Positions 1 through 6,255 are shown, counted from the stretch's first letter. The stretch is 6,632 nucleotides of DNA from JANRKH01 sp033761815 (GCA_033761815.1 JANRMF010000048.1:1-6632); one strand, 5' to 3'. Made by a program: numbers and translations. Notes: generated from the letters alone by a model not told the origin.

Positions 1-87
1 TTTTATAGATGCATTATGGCAGCTATTACCTCTATCTACATATTCTATTACTTTTTTGCGGAAATCTTGGCTATATGATGCAGGCAT
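1..87 (-). CDS. IS630-family transposase, N-terminal fragment (runs off window)
   Basis: The minus strand from the ATG at 87-85 encodes 29 residues up to the window edge: MPASYSQDFRKKVIEYVDRG followed by NSCHNASIK. The pattern YSxDFRKKVIEYVxxGxSCxxAxxxF is the typical start of the IS630 Orf1 helix-turn-helix domain, which binds the element's ends. The catalytic DDE domain would lie outside the window. The ATG is preceded by a good Shine-Dalgarno (GGAAGG, 96-91) with 3 bases between it and the start codon, which supports this start. Some IS630 transposases are made from two overlapping frames by programmed frameshifting; that cannot be judged from this fragment. The family call is by recognition, not by search. 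Confidence 0.8.
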   Translation of the reverse strand, partial: MPASYSQDFRKKVIEYVDRGNSCHNASIK

Positions 88-127
88 TTTCCTTCCAATA
101 TAGCATCCTTCCTCTCAAACGTCAACT
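1..127 (-). mobile_element. End of an IS630-family insertion sequence (partial)
   Basis: The left edge of the window is the transposase-start end of an insertion sequence whose remainder lies beyond base 1. What is seen: the N-terminus of an IS630-type transposase on the minus strand (1-87), then a short untranslated stretch to about 127. Ankyrin-coding sequence begins immediately afterwards. The right boundary is inferred: IS630/Tc1-mariner elements insert at TA dinucleotides, there is a TA at 128-129, and the recognisable ankyrin repeat begins at codon 129-131. The terminal inverted repeat probably lies within about 97-127 (it includes ctcaaacgtcaact), but the other end is not in the window, so the repeat cannot be confirmed. 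The boundary could be off by a few bases. Confidence 0.75.
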
Positions 128-128
128 T

Positions 129-662
129 AATTTACTATATAGACATTGTTATGAATTTGAAGTTGCAAAATTTCTTATTGAGCATGGGGCTGATGTGAAC
201 GCTGCGGATTATCGTGGGTACTCTTTGTTAAGTTACCTAGCACGTTACGATTCAAAATATCATGAGTTTGGACAATTTCTTATCGATAATGGCGCTGATA
301 TTAACGGAAGAGATGTGCTTGGTTTAGAATCGCGGTCAGGGAGTTACCCTTTACATAATGCCTGCAAATCAAGGAGTGCTGATTTTGCAAGAATGCTCCT
401 AAGTAATGGAGCAAATCCGAATCTCAAGGATGCGTTTAACAGAACCCCGTTTGATTACTCTTGCAAAGAAAATAAACCAGAAATAGTAAAATTACTCCTA
501 GAAAATGGTGCAATCATAGATATATCTTTACTAAAAAATTTCATAGTAGATAGTGAGGTTAAGGCGCTGAAAAATCTAATCAAAACCCATCTCGAGATGG
601 GTTTAGATCGCACCTACAATCTAGAGCTTCATTTCGAAACATTTGATCCAGAATTGAAATAA
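129..662 (+). pseudogene. Ankyrin-repeat protein, 5'-truncated by IS630 insertion
   Basis: This open frame of ankyrin repeats has lost its 5' end. About 177 codons of ankyrin sequence remain. Repeats seen, numbered from the first in-frame ATG at 9: a partial one at residues 49-68 (ending EVAKFLIEHGADVNAAD), then about 70-101 (FLIDNGADINGRD), 112-140 (PLHNAC...LLSNGANPNLKD) and 145-172 (TPFDYSC...KLLLENGAII). A non-repeat tail with a strongly palindromic coding stretch ends in LHFETFDPELK. The frame stays open leftwards to 9, but residues before about 41 are antisense to the transposase and are not ankyrin-like. In-frame ATGs at 9, 75 and 78 all lie inside the insertion sequence, and the ATG at 151 is out of frame. 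Ankyrin proteins mediate protein-protein contacts, and in Rickettsiales many are secreted effectors. Expression from an IS-derived ATG as a chimeric 217- or 195-residue protein is possible but unsupported. Confidence 0.75.
583..604. repeat. Perfect 22-bp palindrome inside the ankyrin remnant
   Basis: The half-site aaacccatctc (583-593) is followed directly by its exact reverse complement (594-604). As RNA it could form a 9-bp stem closed by a UCGA tetraloop. It lies in the coding sequence for the C-terminal tail (KTHLEMGL). Only three T follow as part of the stem, so it is not a convincing intrinsic terminator. It could be chance, a regulator site or the core of a small palindromic repeat. 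Confidence 0.7.
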
Positions 663-671
663 ATATAATTC

Positions 672-700
672 TTGTAATTTAGACGTAACGTTACTATAGT
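672..700 (+). promoter_or_regulatory. Sigma-70-type promoter for the second ankyrin gene
   Basis: TTGTAA (672-677) and TATAGT (695-700) are separated by 17 bases: 4/6 and 5/6 matches to the -35 and -10 consensus. Transcription would start near 707, leaving about 22 untranslated bases before the ATG at 729. The spacer contains a perfect 10-bp palindrome, gtaacgttac (685-694), directly next to the -10 box, which could be an operator half or chance. No clear Shine-Dalgarno is visible before the ATG. Confidence 0.5.
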
Positions 701-728
701 AAAAAAAATTTATAACACATACATAAAT

Positions 729-1490
729 ATGGGCAATTTAATTTCAGTTAGCAAAGTTCGACCAGAAGAACAGACGAGTCTAAAACAACTACAAGAAATA
801 AAAAATAGTAATACAATGCACCTTGCCCACGAGGCAGCAGCAAGGCACCCCTCTATTACAAAATTAGCTGAGTTGTGCATGCTGGATGTTGATGCAAACG
901 GATATATAGAAGGCGCTACAAATGTTGATCTAGAAAGATATACAAATCCCATCTGTACAACTCCCCCCCTGATTTCTTTTTGCAAACATGGTATGTATGA
1001 ATTTGTTGAATTATTGCTAAATAAAGGTGCGAACCCTAATATTATATCCTTAGGCGCAACTCCACTTTCTGCTTCATGCGAAAATGGATTCCCAAAGATA
1101 GCAAAACTATTGATAGATAGAGGTGCGGATCCCAATATTGAATGTTCACCTCGTTTCACTCCTCTTAGGGTTGCTGTCGAGAAATCAAATCTTGAGATGG
1201 TGCAGCTTTTGATTAATAACGGGGCAAGCCCTAAGGTTACTCTCTCATACTTAAACCCTTTTGTAGGTGGCTATGATGGACTTACAATTGGTCTTGTAGA
1301 GCTTGGAATCCCAAATCTAGAAAGCAGCATAGATTTACAAATGATACGCTCCAAAGAACATACTAAAGAGATTTTTCAATACCTAGAATTCCCGAAGCAA
1401 TATAAAGATTGCCTTCATCTTATAGGGGAAGACGGCCAGGAAATCCCCCTTAATTTTGAACCCTATGAAGATCCATACGTATTAAAATAA
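729..1490 (+). CDS. Ankyrin-repeat protein with N-terminal myristoylation-like motif
   Basis: A 253-residue protein, likely a secreted host-interacting protein. Three clear ankyrin repeats are visible: residues about 78-105 (TPPLISFCKHG...ELLLNKGANPNI), 110-137 (ATPLSASCENG...KLLIDRGADPNI) and 143-170 (FTPLRVAVEKS...QLLINNGASPKV). They are preceded by a roughly 75-residue non-repeat region and followed by an 80-residue tail ending LNFEPYEDPYVLK. There is no signal peptide or membrane segment, so Sec export is unlikely; type IV or type I secretion is an inference from what is known of Rickettsiales ankyrin proteins. The N-terminus MGNLISVSK fits the eukaryotic N-myristoylation consensus (Gly2, small residue 3, Ser6), hinting at membrane anchoring in the host. 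The start is the first ATG in the frame, about 22 bases below a good promoter. Its tail resembles that of the truncated ankyrin gene upstream, suggesting the two are related. The biochemical target is unknown. Confidence 0.85.
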   Translation: MGNLISVSKVRPEEQTSLKQLQEIKNSNTMHLAHEAAARHPSITKLAELCMLDVDANGYIEGATNVDLERYTNPICTTPPLISFCKHGMYEFVELLLNKGANPNIISLGATPLSASCENGFPKIAKLLIDRGADPNIECSPRFTPLRVAVEKSNLEMVQLLINNGASPKVTLSYLNPFVGGYDGLTIGLVELGIPNLESSIDLQMIRSKEHTKEIFQYLEFPKQYKDCLHLIGEDGQEIPLNFEPYEDPYVLK

Positions 1491-1493
1491 TTA

Positions 1494-1740
1494 ATCACGC
1501 GGGAGTGATACCAACCAACAGCTATAATCCTACGTTGTTGCTCGTCTCTAACCTAGCATTTAGTGTACCTTGCTCCTCGCGCCTATTATTATAACTGGCG
1601 ATTGTTATGATATAAGGGCCACCTGTAATTCCCGTGAAAACCTCTGTCGCCTTGGTAAAAAGAGGGATCCAGGACTTTTTTCTCATGGATTCCCGCCTCC
1701 CGCGTGAATAACAATAAAAAAGGCGCGGGAGTAACATTGG
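1494..1740. repeat. Degenerate palindrome-rich intergenic repeat element
   Basis: The gene-free stretch 1491-1810 is dominated by G+C-rich inverted and direct repeats in AT-rich surroundings. Seen: tcacgcgggag (1495-1505) has an exact inverted copy at 1697-1707. ctcccgcg (1697-1704) pairs with cgcgggag (1724-1731) across 19 bases. gggatcca (1664-1671) pairs with tggattccc (1686-1694) with one bulged base. The motif cgcgggagt occurs directly repeated at 1498-1506 and 1724-1732. Phrases such as ggatccaggac and ggattcccgcct are typical of dispersed palindromic repeats in Rickettsiales and other alphaproteobacteria (compare the Rickettsia palindromic elements), but I cannot assign a named family. 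A 71-codon minus-strand frame (1737-1522) spans it; its translation looks like the usual spurious reading of such repeats. The remainder, 1741-1810, is leader of the next gene. Confidence 0.6.
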
Positions 1741-1749
1741 AGCTTAATT

Positions 1750-1779
1750 TTGCTTTCAATTTACCCCGCTCTATGTAAT
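1750..1779 (+). promoter_or_regulatory. Weak promoter candidate for the GT90 gene
   Basis: TTGCTT (1750-1755) and TGTAAT (1774-1779) are separated by 18 bases, with an alternative -10 TATGTA at 1772-1777 (16-base spacer). Matches to consensus are mediocre, and this is simply the best pair seen between the repeat element and the gene. Transcription would start about 25 bases before the ATG at 1811. Confidence 0.25.
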
Positions 1780-1801
1780 ATCTGAGACCATAATCCTAAC
1801 C

Positions 1802-1806
1802 GAGGA
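1802..1806 (+). promoter_or_regulatory. Shine-Dalgarno deciding the GT90 start
   Basis: GAGGA lies 4 bases upstream of the ATG at 1811. It is one of the few strong ribosome binding sites in the window and supports that ATG as the true start, whereas the internal ATG at 2268 has none. Confidence 0.6.
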
Positions 1807-1810
1807 AATT

Positions 1811-3110
1811 ATGTCATTTCGTAGCCTTACCCTCTTTCTTTCAATTTGTTTTATCGTGATTATTGCCAGTATAATCTTATATATAACTCAGCCTATTAGG
1901 TTCCAAAAAATCTTTTTGCTAATTTCAAACCCCTCTTCTATTGCAATTAAGAATAGGGCAAAGCGGCAAGAGCAAACAGAGCTGAGTCAGATTTATACAA
2001 AATTATCCACAAATCCAAAACCATGGATGGTTGAATCTGTAAAAGAAGATTTCTCCTTTTCTCCATATGCAAGCAACTTAACCCAAAATGACTATGATGA
2101 TTTTGAAAAATATATCATTGAAGGTAAAAAAGAGGGTTATACAAGGGTGAAAATCGTTAATAATCAGGTTTATTTTAAAAACTATTTCGATAAAAAATTG
2201 GCTGATAATCGCCCTCTGTCATTCATGAAAGCCTTGATGCTCATCAATCAATTCGTAAATCTACCTGATGTTGAGTTTTTTTTTATATTCTTATGATAGT
2301 TTAAATTACAAATTACCCGAAAATTCGCCCCCTATTCTCTGTTTTGCAGTAAATAATGACTTGCGAAAAAATAAAATATTAGTCCCAGACTCTCTAACAC
2401 TCCTGAATTTCGGAAGTATGTTTTATGAAATAAAAGAGCTTAATCAACTCTCAAATTGGGATAATAAAATAGAAAAATTAATATGGAGAGGCTCGACAAC
2501 CGGATGGATATGGGATAAAAACACAAGAAGTTTTACCTCCGAAGTAACTAAGGAAAATTATCAATTTTTTCCGAGATTTATCTTGGTTGATCTTGGGCAA
2601 AAAATGCCAAATATTATAGATGCATCTTTCATCCAATTTGTTCAGATGCAAGATAATGTAAAGGCATTTTTATCTTCAAAATATAAGATAGCACCTTTTA
2701 TGAATCTTAAAGAGCAACTAAACTATAAAATGCAGATTATAGTTGATGGGAATAGTGCAACCTATCCAGGCTTTTTATGGAGACTTAGCTCTAATGCTGT
2801 CAGCTTGAAACAAGAATCCCCTGAAGTGCAATGGTTTTATAGGATTGTAAAACCTATGGAACATTTCATACCTGTAAAATATGATCTTAGTGATTTAGTA
2901 GAAAAAATTGAGTGGGTAAAAAATAATGACAATAAAGCGCGAGAGATTGCCCAAAATGCAAATTTACTTGTAGCAGAAAACTTGAGGATATCTGATATGT
3001 ATCAATATATTTTCCTAGTTTTATCGGAATATTCTAGTCTCCAAAATTTTAAAGCAAAAATAGACAAGAATGAGATTGTTGGTTACACTAATTATATGAC
3101 AAAAGAATAA
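1811..3110 (+). pseudogene. GT90 (CAP10/LPS-modifying) glycosyltransferase, frameshifted at a T9 run
   Basis: A membrane-anchored glycosyltransferase of family GT90 (CAP10, Pfam PF05686), expected to transfer a sugar to LPS or another surface glycan. The acceptor is unknown. The first frame (1811-2296, 161 aa) has a signal-anchor helix at residues about 5-27 and an N-terminal domain ending LPDVEFF. The second frame (stop at 3110) holds the family motifs, numbered on the restored protein: WRGSTTG 225-231, VDG 311-313, WR 323-324 and PMEHFIPVKYDLSDL 348-362, then a helical end. The frames meet at nine T (2276-2284). Dropping one T gives VEFFLYSYDSLNY and a continuous 432-residue protein of normal family layout. 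The second frame alone could start at ATG 2268, but it has no Shine-Dalgarno and overlaps the first, so one broken gene is far more likely than two. It may be a true pseudogene, an assembly error, or a gene rescued by polymerase slippage. It converges on rmlB with a 10-base gap. Confidence 0.85.
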
Positions 3111-3120
3111 AGAGACTTCG

Positions 3121-4104
3121 TTATTTCCTAACGTACCACATTACGGTTTTTTTGAGGTTATCAAAAAATGTTCCACTAAGTAAAAACCCTATCTCTTTCT
3201 TTGCTTTACTCGCATTAATAGCATATCTATAGTCGTGACCTAGGCGATCTTCTATATAAGTTATTAAATCATGGCATTTTTTTTGCGTCAGCTCTTCGAT
3301 TATATCGCAGATCTTCAAAACAAGATCTATGTTCCTTATTTCGCAATCACCCCCGAAGAGATATTTCTGACCTGGAATTCCTTTAGTAAGAGCAAGATTC
3401 ACCCCTTCCACATGGTCTTCAACATAGATCCAGTCTCTTATATTCTGCCCCTTACCATAAATCTCTATTGGCCTACCTGCTAAGGCTGATATAATTGTTT
3501 TTGGAATAAGTTTTTCCGGATATTGCTATGGCCCAAAATTATTGCTGCAATTTGTTATTATGCATGGCATTTGATAAGTTTCGAACCAACTTCGCACTAA
3601 ATGATCAGACCCCGCCTTGCTCGCTGAATATGGTGAATTTGGGGCATAAGGAGACTCCTCCACAAATCTCTCATCAGATAAAGCAAGAGAGCCATAAACT
3701 TCATCGGTAGAGATATGAACGAAACGAAAATTTTGCGGTTTTCCTTTTTTTTGCCAGTATTTTCTTGCGGATTCAAGTAGAGTAAAAGTGCCAACTATGT
3801 TCGTTTGGACAAAAACCGAAGGTCCATTAATGGAGTTATCAACATGAGATTCTGCTGCGAAATTTACGATAAAGGATGGATGATACTGCGCAAAAATATT
3901 ATCCACAAGATCGCTATCTGATATATCACCTTTGATGAATTTGTAATTTGGACTATCTTCAATTTCTTGCAAATTTGCAAGATTGCCGCAGTAAGTAAGC
4001 TTATCAAGCACAATAACATAATACCCAAGGCTAATGGCTTTTATTGCAAACCAACTTCCTATAAAACCAGCACCACCTGTGACTATTATTGTTTTTTCTC
4101 TCAT
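3121..4104 (-). pseudogene. rmlB: dTDP-glucose 4,6-dehydratase with one in-frame amber stop
   Basis: RmlB (RfbB) converts dTDP-glucose to dTDP-4-keto-6-deoxyglucose, the second step towards dTDP-rhamnose and other deoxysugars of surface polysaccharide. It is a cytosolic NAD-dependent extended short-chain dehydrogenase. Visible motifs: TGGAGFIGS (9-17, NAD-binding Rossmann loop), Asp60 in KGDISD, STDEVYG with the TDE triad 133-135, and the YxxxK pair Tyr159/Lys163 in YSASKAGSDHLV. After the lesion come QYPEKLIP, GKGQNIRDWIYVEDH and GHDYRYAINASK. Codon 193 is TAG (complement of 3526-3528), where the family has tyrosine in NNYGPY. The frame is otherwise intact for 327 codons, close to normal length. 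The start ATG overlaps the stop of the transporter upstream (ATGA) and has a Shine-Dalgarno AGGGGG (4117-4112) 7 bases away. The GTG at 3411 is not a credible separate start. No rmlA, rmlC or rmlD is in the window. Confidence 0.9.
3130..3153 (+). terminator. Weak intrinsic terminator candidate after the GT90 gene
   Basis: aacgta (3130-3135) can pair with tacggtt (3142-3148) with one bulged G, followed by seven T (3147-3153). The stem is short and the sequence is also the coding end of rmlB on the other strand, so this is only a suggestion. No better terminator is visible between the convergent genes. Confidence 0.25.
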
Positions 4105-5366
4105 TTTTTAACCCCCTGCGTCTTACTCTTTTCATCCGGCAATTTATAAAAATATAATCCAATCAGGCTTAATATGGAAGCCATCAAAATATATAAAGAA
4201 AAACTATGAAGACTATTAGTGGTGTAGTATAAATATGCTATAATCAAGGGGGTGGTTCCGCCAAAAATTGTAGTTGAAGTATTATACGAAACCGACAACG
4301 CTGTTGAACGCACATTTGCTGGATAAAATTCAGCCTGTAATGCCGGCTCTGGCCCAAGGTAAAGCGCAGTTAAAACTCCAAGCAAAAGATGGGACGCTAC
4401 AACAAAATAATCATATCCAGCCTCAAGACACAAAGAAATTGCGAAAATCAATATCATACACAAAATCACAGACCATTTCATACACTTCACTCTACCTATT
4501 CTATCAGAAATATAGCCAGAAAAAATACAGAAAATTGCCATATTAAGCATAGAAACAGAACTAAGAATATCAACGAAAGAATCGGAAAATCCTCTTGAGG
4601 TTTTCAGAAAATTCGGCACAAACACACAATGAGAGTAAAACAAAATAGAGCCAATGGAATTTATAAAAATAGACATAACCATCTGATGCCAATTATTCTG
4701 CAACGCAAAAAATAATGGGTTTTGTGGCGCGTCGTCAATTTTTGCAAATTCGGGACTTTCTTCGGTATATTTAATGATATAAAACCCGGCAAACATATTA
4801 AAAATTCCGAGCAAAAAAGGGATTCTCCACCCCCAGCTTTCAAACTCAGATGCACCTATAGATTCCCTTGTGACAAAAGCAACAAAGCTACCGAGTAACA
4901 AACCAATACATATACCAGACATTGTAACGCTTCCTATTAGCCCTCTTTTATCTTTATCTGTATGTTCTATCAAAAATGAGATAGAGCCAGTCAAAGCTCC
5001 GCCCATAGAAAGACCCTGAATGAGCCTAATTAAGACAAGGAATATAGAAGCATAAATACCAGCCTGATCATAAGTAGGTATTAAACCTATAGCAGCAGTA
5101 GGGATGGACATTAATATAACAGAAAGAGACAGGGAAAATTTCCTGCCAAATTTGTCCCCTAATATTCCAAAAAATATCCCGCCAAAAGGGCGCATCAAAT
5201 ATCCAACAGCAAAAACCATAAAAGAATTCAAAATAGTTGATGCTGAGTCCGTTTCTGAAAAAAATTTCTGACCGAGTATGTAAGCAAGACTTCCGAATAA
5301 AGAATAGTCATACCATTCAAAAATATTTGCTATGGCACCCGCAGCAATGATTCTGAATTTCTTCAT
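4101..5366 (-). CDS. proP: MHS-family MFS transporter, ProP-like
   Basis: A 421-residue inner-membrane major facilitator of the metabolite:H+ symporter group, similar to the proline/betaine transporter ProP and its many Rickettsiales paralogues. Features seen: FEWYDY (16-21) in helix 1, RPFGGIFFG then GDKFGRK (70-76, MFS motif A), RLIQGLSMGG (114-123), WGWRIPF (178-184), the repeat of motif A in the second half (SDRIGR, 287-292), and YPANVRSTALSVSYN (348-362), a hallmark of this group. Twelve membrane helices fit the length. E. coli ProP (about 500 aa) has a C-terminal osmosensing coiled coil; here the protein ends soon after helix 12 (LPDEKSKTQGVKK), so ProP-type osmosensing through that tail is unlikely. 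The substrate cannot be told from sequence; proline, betaine or a dicarboxylate are all possible in this family. It is the middle gene of the operon, with 4-base ATGA overlaps on both sides. Confidence 0.9.
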   Translation of the reverse strand: MKKFRIIAAGAIANIFEWYDYSLFGSLAYILGQKFFSETDSASTILNSFMVFAVGYLMRPFGGIFFGILGDKFGRKFSLSLSVILMSIPTAAIGLIPTYDQAGIYASIFLVLIRLIQGLSMGGALTGSISFLIEHTDKDKRGLIGSVTMSGICIGLLLGSFVAFVTRESIGASEFESWGWRIPFLLGIFNMFAGFYIIKYTEESPEFAKIDDAPQNPLFFALQNNWHQMVMSIFINSIGSILFYSHCVFVPNFLKTSRGFSDSFVDILSSVSMLNMAIFCIFSGYISDRIGRVKCMKWSVILCMILIFAISLCLEAGYDYFVVASHLLLGVLTALYLGPEPALQAEFYPANVRSTALSVSYNTSTTIFGGTTPLIIAYLYYTTNSLHSFSLYILMASILSLIGLYFYKLPDEKSKTQGVKK

Positions 5367-6223
5367 GACTTTTTTGTATTTTCGGAATAAACAATAAATA
5401 ATGTACTAGGAATAATAATTAGAGCGCCATAAAAAAGGTTCATAGTAGGGATTTCGCTGAACAAAAAATACCCCAAAAAGCTAGACATAAATAATTCAAG
5501 ATATCTATATGGAGCGATTGCAGTTGCATCAATAAGGCTAAATGCTTTGAGAATGAAGAATAAGATCAAATTTGCACTCCCGCCTAAGATAAAAAACAAA
5601 AAAATCTGAGTCATAGAAGGGTTTTTCCAAAAATATGCAGCAGGGATAAAGGCAAGCAGCGCTGTTACTAATGCTGAATAAAATAACATACTTGTCATTG
5701 TTTCTTTAATGACAAATTGCTTGTTAATTATGTCAAGTAGAGCAAAGCCAATAGCAGAGATCACAAAAATCATAGAGCTAAGCTGAAATTCGCTATTAAC
5801 AGCACCGGATGCTATCCCGATTCCAATAAAGCCGATTATAGTTGCAACCCACCTTTGCCATATAATTTTCTCATTTAAAAAGAAGAAGGCCAAAATTAGA
5901 GTAAATAATGGTATGGTAAAGCTGATTAATGTCGCAGTCGCCAAGGGGGCAACAGAAAGCCCATAAGTCCATGCGGAAATCCCAAAAAATAGTATAAGAC
6001 CCCTAAAAAAGTGAACAGTTGGAGCTGAGCTTTTAATGGTTTTTGGGCCATAATATAAAATAAAAGGTAGCAGAGTCAGCGCGCTGAATAAAAACCTAAA
6101 GAAAGCGACCTCTAATGGGTGAATTTCATAACCTATATATTTGGATATTATGTCATTCATTACGCTGGAAATTAAGCTAAGGACAAACCACCCAGCACCT
6201 AAAAAATAGTTATTTATTCTCAT
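5363..6223 (-). CDS. sam: EamA/DMT transporter, Sam-like S-adenosylmethionine importer
   Basis: A 286-residue inner-membrane protein of the drug/metabolite transporter superfamily with two EamA repeats (about 9-138 and 150-281), each with five predicted helices. I recognise it as very like the Rickettsia S-adenosylmethionine uptake transporter Sam (R. prowazekii RP076, a similar length): GWFVLSLISS, MNDIISKYIG, HPLEVAFFRF, HFFRGLILFFG, WTYGLSVAPLATAT, FLNEKIIWQRW, LLDIINKQFVIKE, MLFYSALVTALLA and ATAIAPYRYLELF all follow that family. Importing AdoMet from the host compensates for a missing or decayed metK, as known for Rickettsia. The substrate is inferred from resemblance alone; related EamA proteins carry other amino-acid derivatives. 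It is the first gene of a three-gene operon and its stop overlaps the next start (ATGA). No Shine-Dalgarno is obvious before the ATG, but a strong promoter lies just upstream. Confidence 0.85.
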   Translation of the reverse strand: MRINNYFLGAGWFVLSLISSVMNDIISKYIGYEIHPLEVAFFRFLFSALTLLPFILYYGPKTIKSSAPTVHFFRGLILFFGISAWTYGLSVAPLATATLISFTIPLFTLILAFFFLNEKIIWQRWVATIIGFIGIGIASGAVNSEFQLSSMIFVISAIGFALLDIINKQFVIKETMTSMLFYSALVTALLAFIPAAYFWKNPSMTQIFLFFILGGSANLILFFILKAFSLIDATAIAPYRYLELFMSSFLGYFLFSEIPTMNLFYGALIIIPSTLFIVYSENTKKS

Positions 6224-6255
6224 GGATTATATTAATTTATATCGATATCATCAGG

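Noticed and set aside
710..1159. 149-codon minus-strand open frame
   Set aside because: It is antisense to the second ankyrin gene, whose plus-strand translation has clear repeats; the minus translation has no recognisable pattern.
1522..1737. 71-codon minus-strand open frame
   Set aside because: It lies entirely within the palindromic repeat, and its translation (KSWIPLFTKATEVFTGITGG) looks like the usual product of reading such repeats. No ribosome binding site is evident.
2268..3110. A separate gene starting at ATG 2268
   Set aside because: It overlaps the end of the first GT90 frame, has no Shine-Dalgarno, and its product is only the C-terminal two thirds of a GT90 enzyme; a frameshift in one gene explains it better.
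3309..3328. 7-bp inverted repeat agatctt/aagatct with a 6-base loop
   Set aside because: It is inside conserved rmlB coding sequence, short, without a T run, and probably chance.
3121..3411. A separate small gene starting at GTG 3411
   Set aside because: It is the C-terminal part of rmlB in the same frame, with family motifs (QYPEKLIP, RDWIYVEDH) continuing upstream of the GTG as far as the amber codon.
3271..3710. Plus-strand open frames within rmlB (3271-3483, 3528-3710)
   Set aside because: They are antisense to conserved rmlB motifs and have no family resemblance or ribosome binding sites.
4274..4598. Plus-strand open frames within the transporter gene
   Set aside because: They are shadows of the MHS transporter on the other strand.
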